Notes under the pieces: model-generated
The model's database searches: none
Seen by the model: only the letters and a program-made list of their open reading frames with translations
Told to the model about the DNA's origin: nothing
Assembly: GCA_016283605.1 (NCBI GenBank)
Contig: JAEENF010000156.1
Coordinates: 1 to 5,650 of the forward strand
Source: Prevotella sp.
GTDB lineage: Bacteria; Bacteroidota; Bacteroidia; Bacteroidales; Bacteroidaceae
DNA length: 5,650 nucleotides
Direction: 5' to 3'
Shown here: positions 4,984 through 5,650 of the stretch, piece by piece
Numbering within the stretch: the first letter of the stretch is position 1
Layout of the letters: each line of letters begins with the position of its first letter
Made by a program: the position numbers and the translations under genes

Positions 4984-5022
4984 GAGTAATCATAATTATT
5001 AATTATTAATTATTAATTACTC
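4984..5022. repeat. AT-rich heptamer repeat inside a hairpin-forming spacer
   Basis: The unit AATTATT runs for 3.7 copies (4994-5019). It is enclosed by the perfect 7-base inverted repeat GAGTAAT (4984-4990) and ATTACTC (5016-5022). With the repeat bases included, the arms 4984-4998 and 5007-5022 can pair over about 14 positions with small bulges around an 8-base loop. It fills most of the HU-to-smalltalk spacer. Confidence 0.85.
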
Positions 5023-5027
5023 CAGAA

Positions 5028-5650
5028 TCAGTTCTGATCGCCTTCCTCGCCATCGCTACCTGAGTTGATCACCAGCGTTGAGGCCTGTGCCGGCATCTGG
5101 AAGGTTCCTACGTACTCGCCATCGTTCTCAGTCAGCGAGACGTTCGAACCGTTCAGCGTAGCGGTCGGGATCTGTCCCTCTGCAGGCGTCACTGCGATAT
5201 ACACATTCGCGCCGCTCTCGAGACTGTCACCGCTGTTGATGGTCTCCTCGCTGTCGTTCTTCACGGTCGAGGTACCGCTACCGCTCTTCGTGATGCTCAG
5301 TGCGAAACTAGTCGCCTGGTTCTGACTGTTGCTCTGTGAGCCGCTGTTGCCGCCCTGCTCCGAACCACCGTTACCACTCTGGCTTCCACCGTTTCCGCTG
5401 TCTGAGCCGCCACCACCGCCGTTGTCGTCAGTGACGTCGCTGCCGGTGAGGCGCTTCACCTCGGCCTTGGTCTTCGAGGTAAACGACAGCTTGGCTGCAT
5501 CGTTCATCTTCTCGATGGTCGTGTTGCCGGTGGCCTGCATGATGAACTTCACGTCGCCGACGGCGAACTGCTGTGCGGCGGGGTTGCCGGCCAGTTCCTC
5601 CTCAGTGCGCTGTGCACCGCGACCAGCGGAGATCTTCGAGCCCTTCTCCA
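5028..5650 (-). CDS. HU-family DNA-binding protein with Gly-rich linker and Ig-like tail, C-terminal part
   Basis: Partial: 206 complete codons entering from the right edge, TGA at 5028-5030. Numbered from the first complete codon, residues 1-61 look like the end of an HU/IHF-type domain (SKISAGRGAQRT, GNPAAQQFAVGDVKFI). Residues 77-111 are a low-complexity Gly/Ser/Asn/Gln linker. Residues 112-206 form a beta-rich domain with SGSGTSTV, SGDSLESGANVYIAVTPAEG, ATLNGSNVSL and FQMPAQASTLVI, like divergent InlB B-repeat or Ig-like domains, followed by an acidic tail. This composition fits the HU-HIG class (HU fused to wHTH, Ig or Gly-rich motif) of Bacteroidetes. Such proteins are presumed DNA-binding; what the tail binds is unknown. 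An internal GTG at 5552 would open a 174-codon frame, but the frame stays open with family-like sequence to the edge, so the true start is outside. The smalltalk-like gene follows. Confidence 0.82.
   Translation of the reverse strand, partial: EKGSKISAGRGAQRTEEELAGNPAAQQFAVGDVKFIMQATGNTTIEKMNDAAKLSFTSKTKAEVKRLTGSDVTDDNGGGGGSDSGNGGSQSGNGGSEQGGNSGSQSNSQNQATSFALSITKSGSGTSTVKNDSEETINSGDSLESGANVYIAVTPAEGQIPTATLNGSNVSLTENDGEYVGTFQMPAQASTLVINSGSDGEEGDQN

Noticed and set aside
4951..5027. Separate promoter for the smalltalk-like gene from the TTTG at 4969-4972 on the minus strand
   Set aside because: The bases before TTTG do not match TAnn and no -33 element is found; co-transcription with the HU-type gene is simpler.
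5065..5325. 86-codon plus-strand frame opposite the HU-type gene
   Set aside because: Antisense shadow of the beta-rich domain, with no support of its own.
1..5650. CRISPR arrays, tRNA genes or insertion sequences with a transposase
   Set aside because: None seen: tandem repeats here lack unique spacers, no tRNA-like cloverleaf was recognised, and no transposase frame is present.

Overview
The window looks like a chromosomal segment from a member of the Bacteroidales, most likely Prevotellaceae. Four things point there. Three promoters match the Bacteroidetes type (TAnnTTTG at -7, two of them with TTTG 20 bases upstream). Start codons lack Shine-Dalgarno sequences. The branching enzyme is of the eukaryote-like type common in that group. 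An HU-type DNA-binding protein with a Gly-rich linker is followed by a tiny smalltalk-type protein, a pairing I associate with this order. The coding DNA is moderately GC-rich, while the spacers are AT-rich and full of short repeats.

Layout, left to right. (1) 1-2380, minus strand: a secreted MORN-repeat protein (1259-2380), then a YhcH/YjgK/YiaL-family sugar-metabolism protein (742-1188), then the first 246 codons of a glycogen branching enzyme (1-738, running off the left edge). They may form one transcription unit, because I see no promoter in the 70-base gap after the MORN gene and only 3 bases separate the next two genes. (2) 2381-2514: a divergent promoter region with a heptamer repeat, serving the MORN gene on one side and kdsB on the other. 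(3) 2515-3255, plus strand: kdsB, CMP-KDO synthetase for LPS inner-core synthesis. It ends exactly where the convergent YihY/BrkB-like membrane protein gene (3256-4185, minus) ends. (4) 4186-4848: no protein gene. This stretch holds a palindromic dispersed-type element (about 4201-4286), the RNase P RNA gene rnpB (about 4293-4668, minus), its promoter interleaved with a terminator-like hairpin, and a REP-like inverted repeat (4725-4820). (5) 4849-5650, minus strand: a 38-codon smalltalk-like gene preceded by the C-terminal 206 codons of an HU-family protein with a Gly/Ser/Asn/Gln-rich linker and a beta-rich Ig-like tail, running off the right edge.

Most protein genes are recognisable housekeeping or widespread accessory families. 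I do not see a complete undescribed multi-gene system. The points most worth a second look are the overlap of a terminator hairpin with the rnpB promoter, the HU/smalltalk pair, the histone-tail-like lysine-rich leader on the branching enzyme, and the family of AATT-headed tandem repeats in three spacers.
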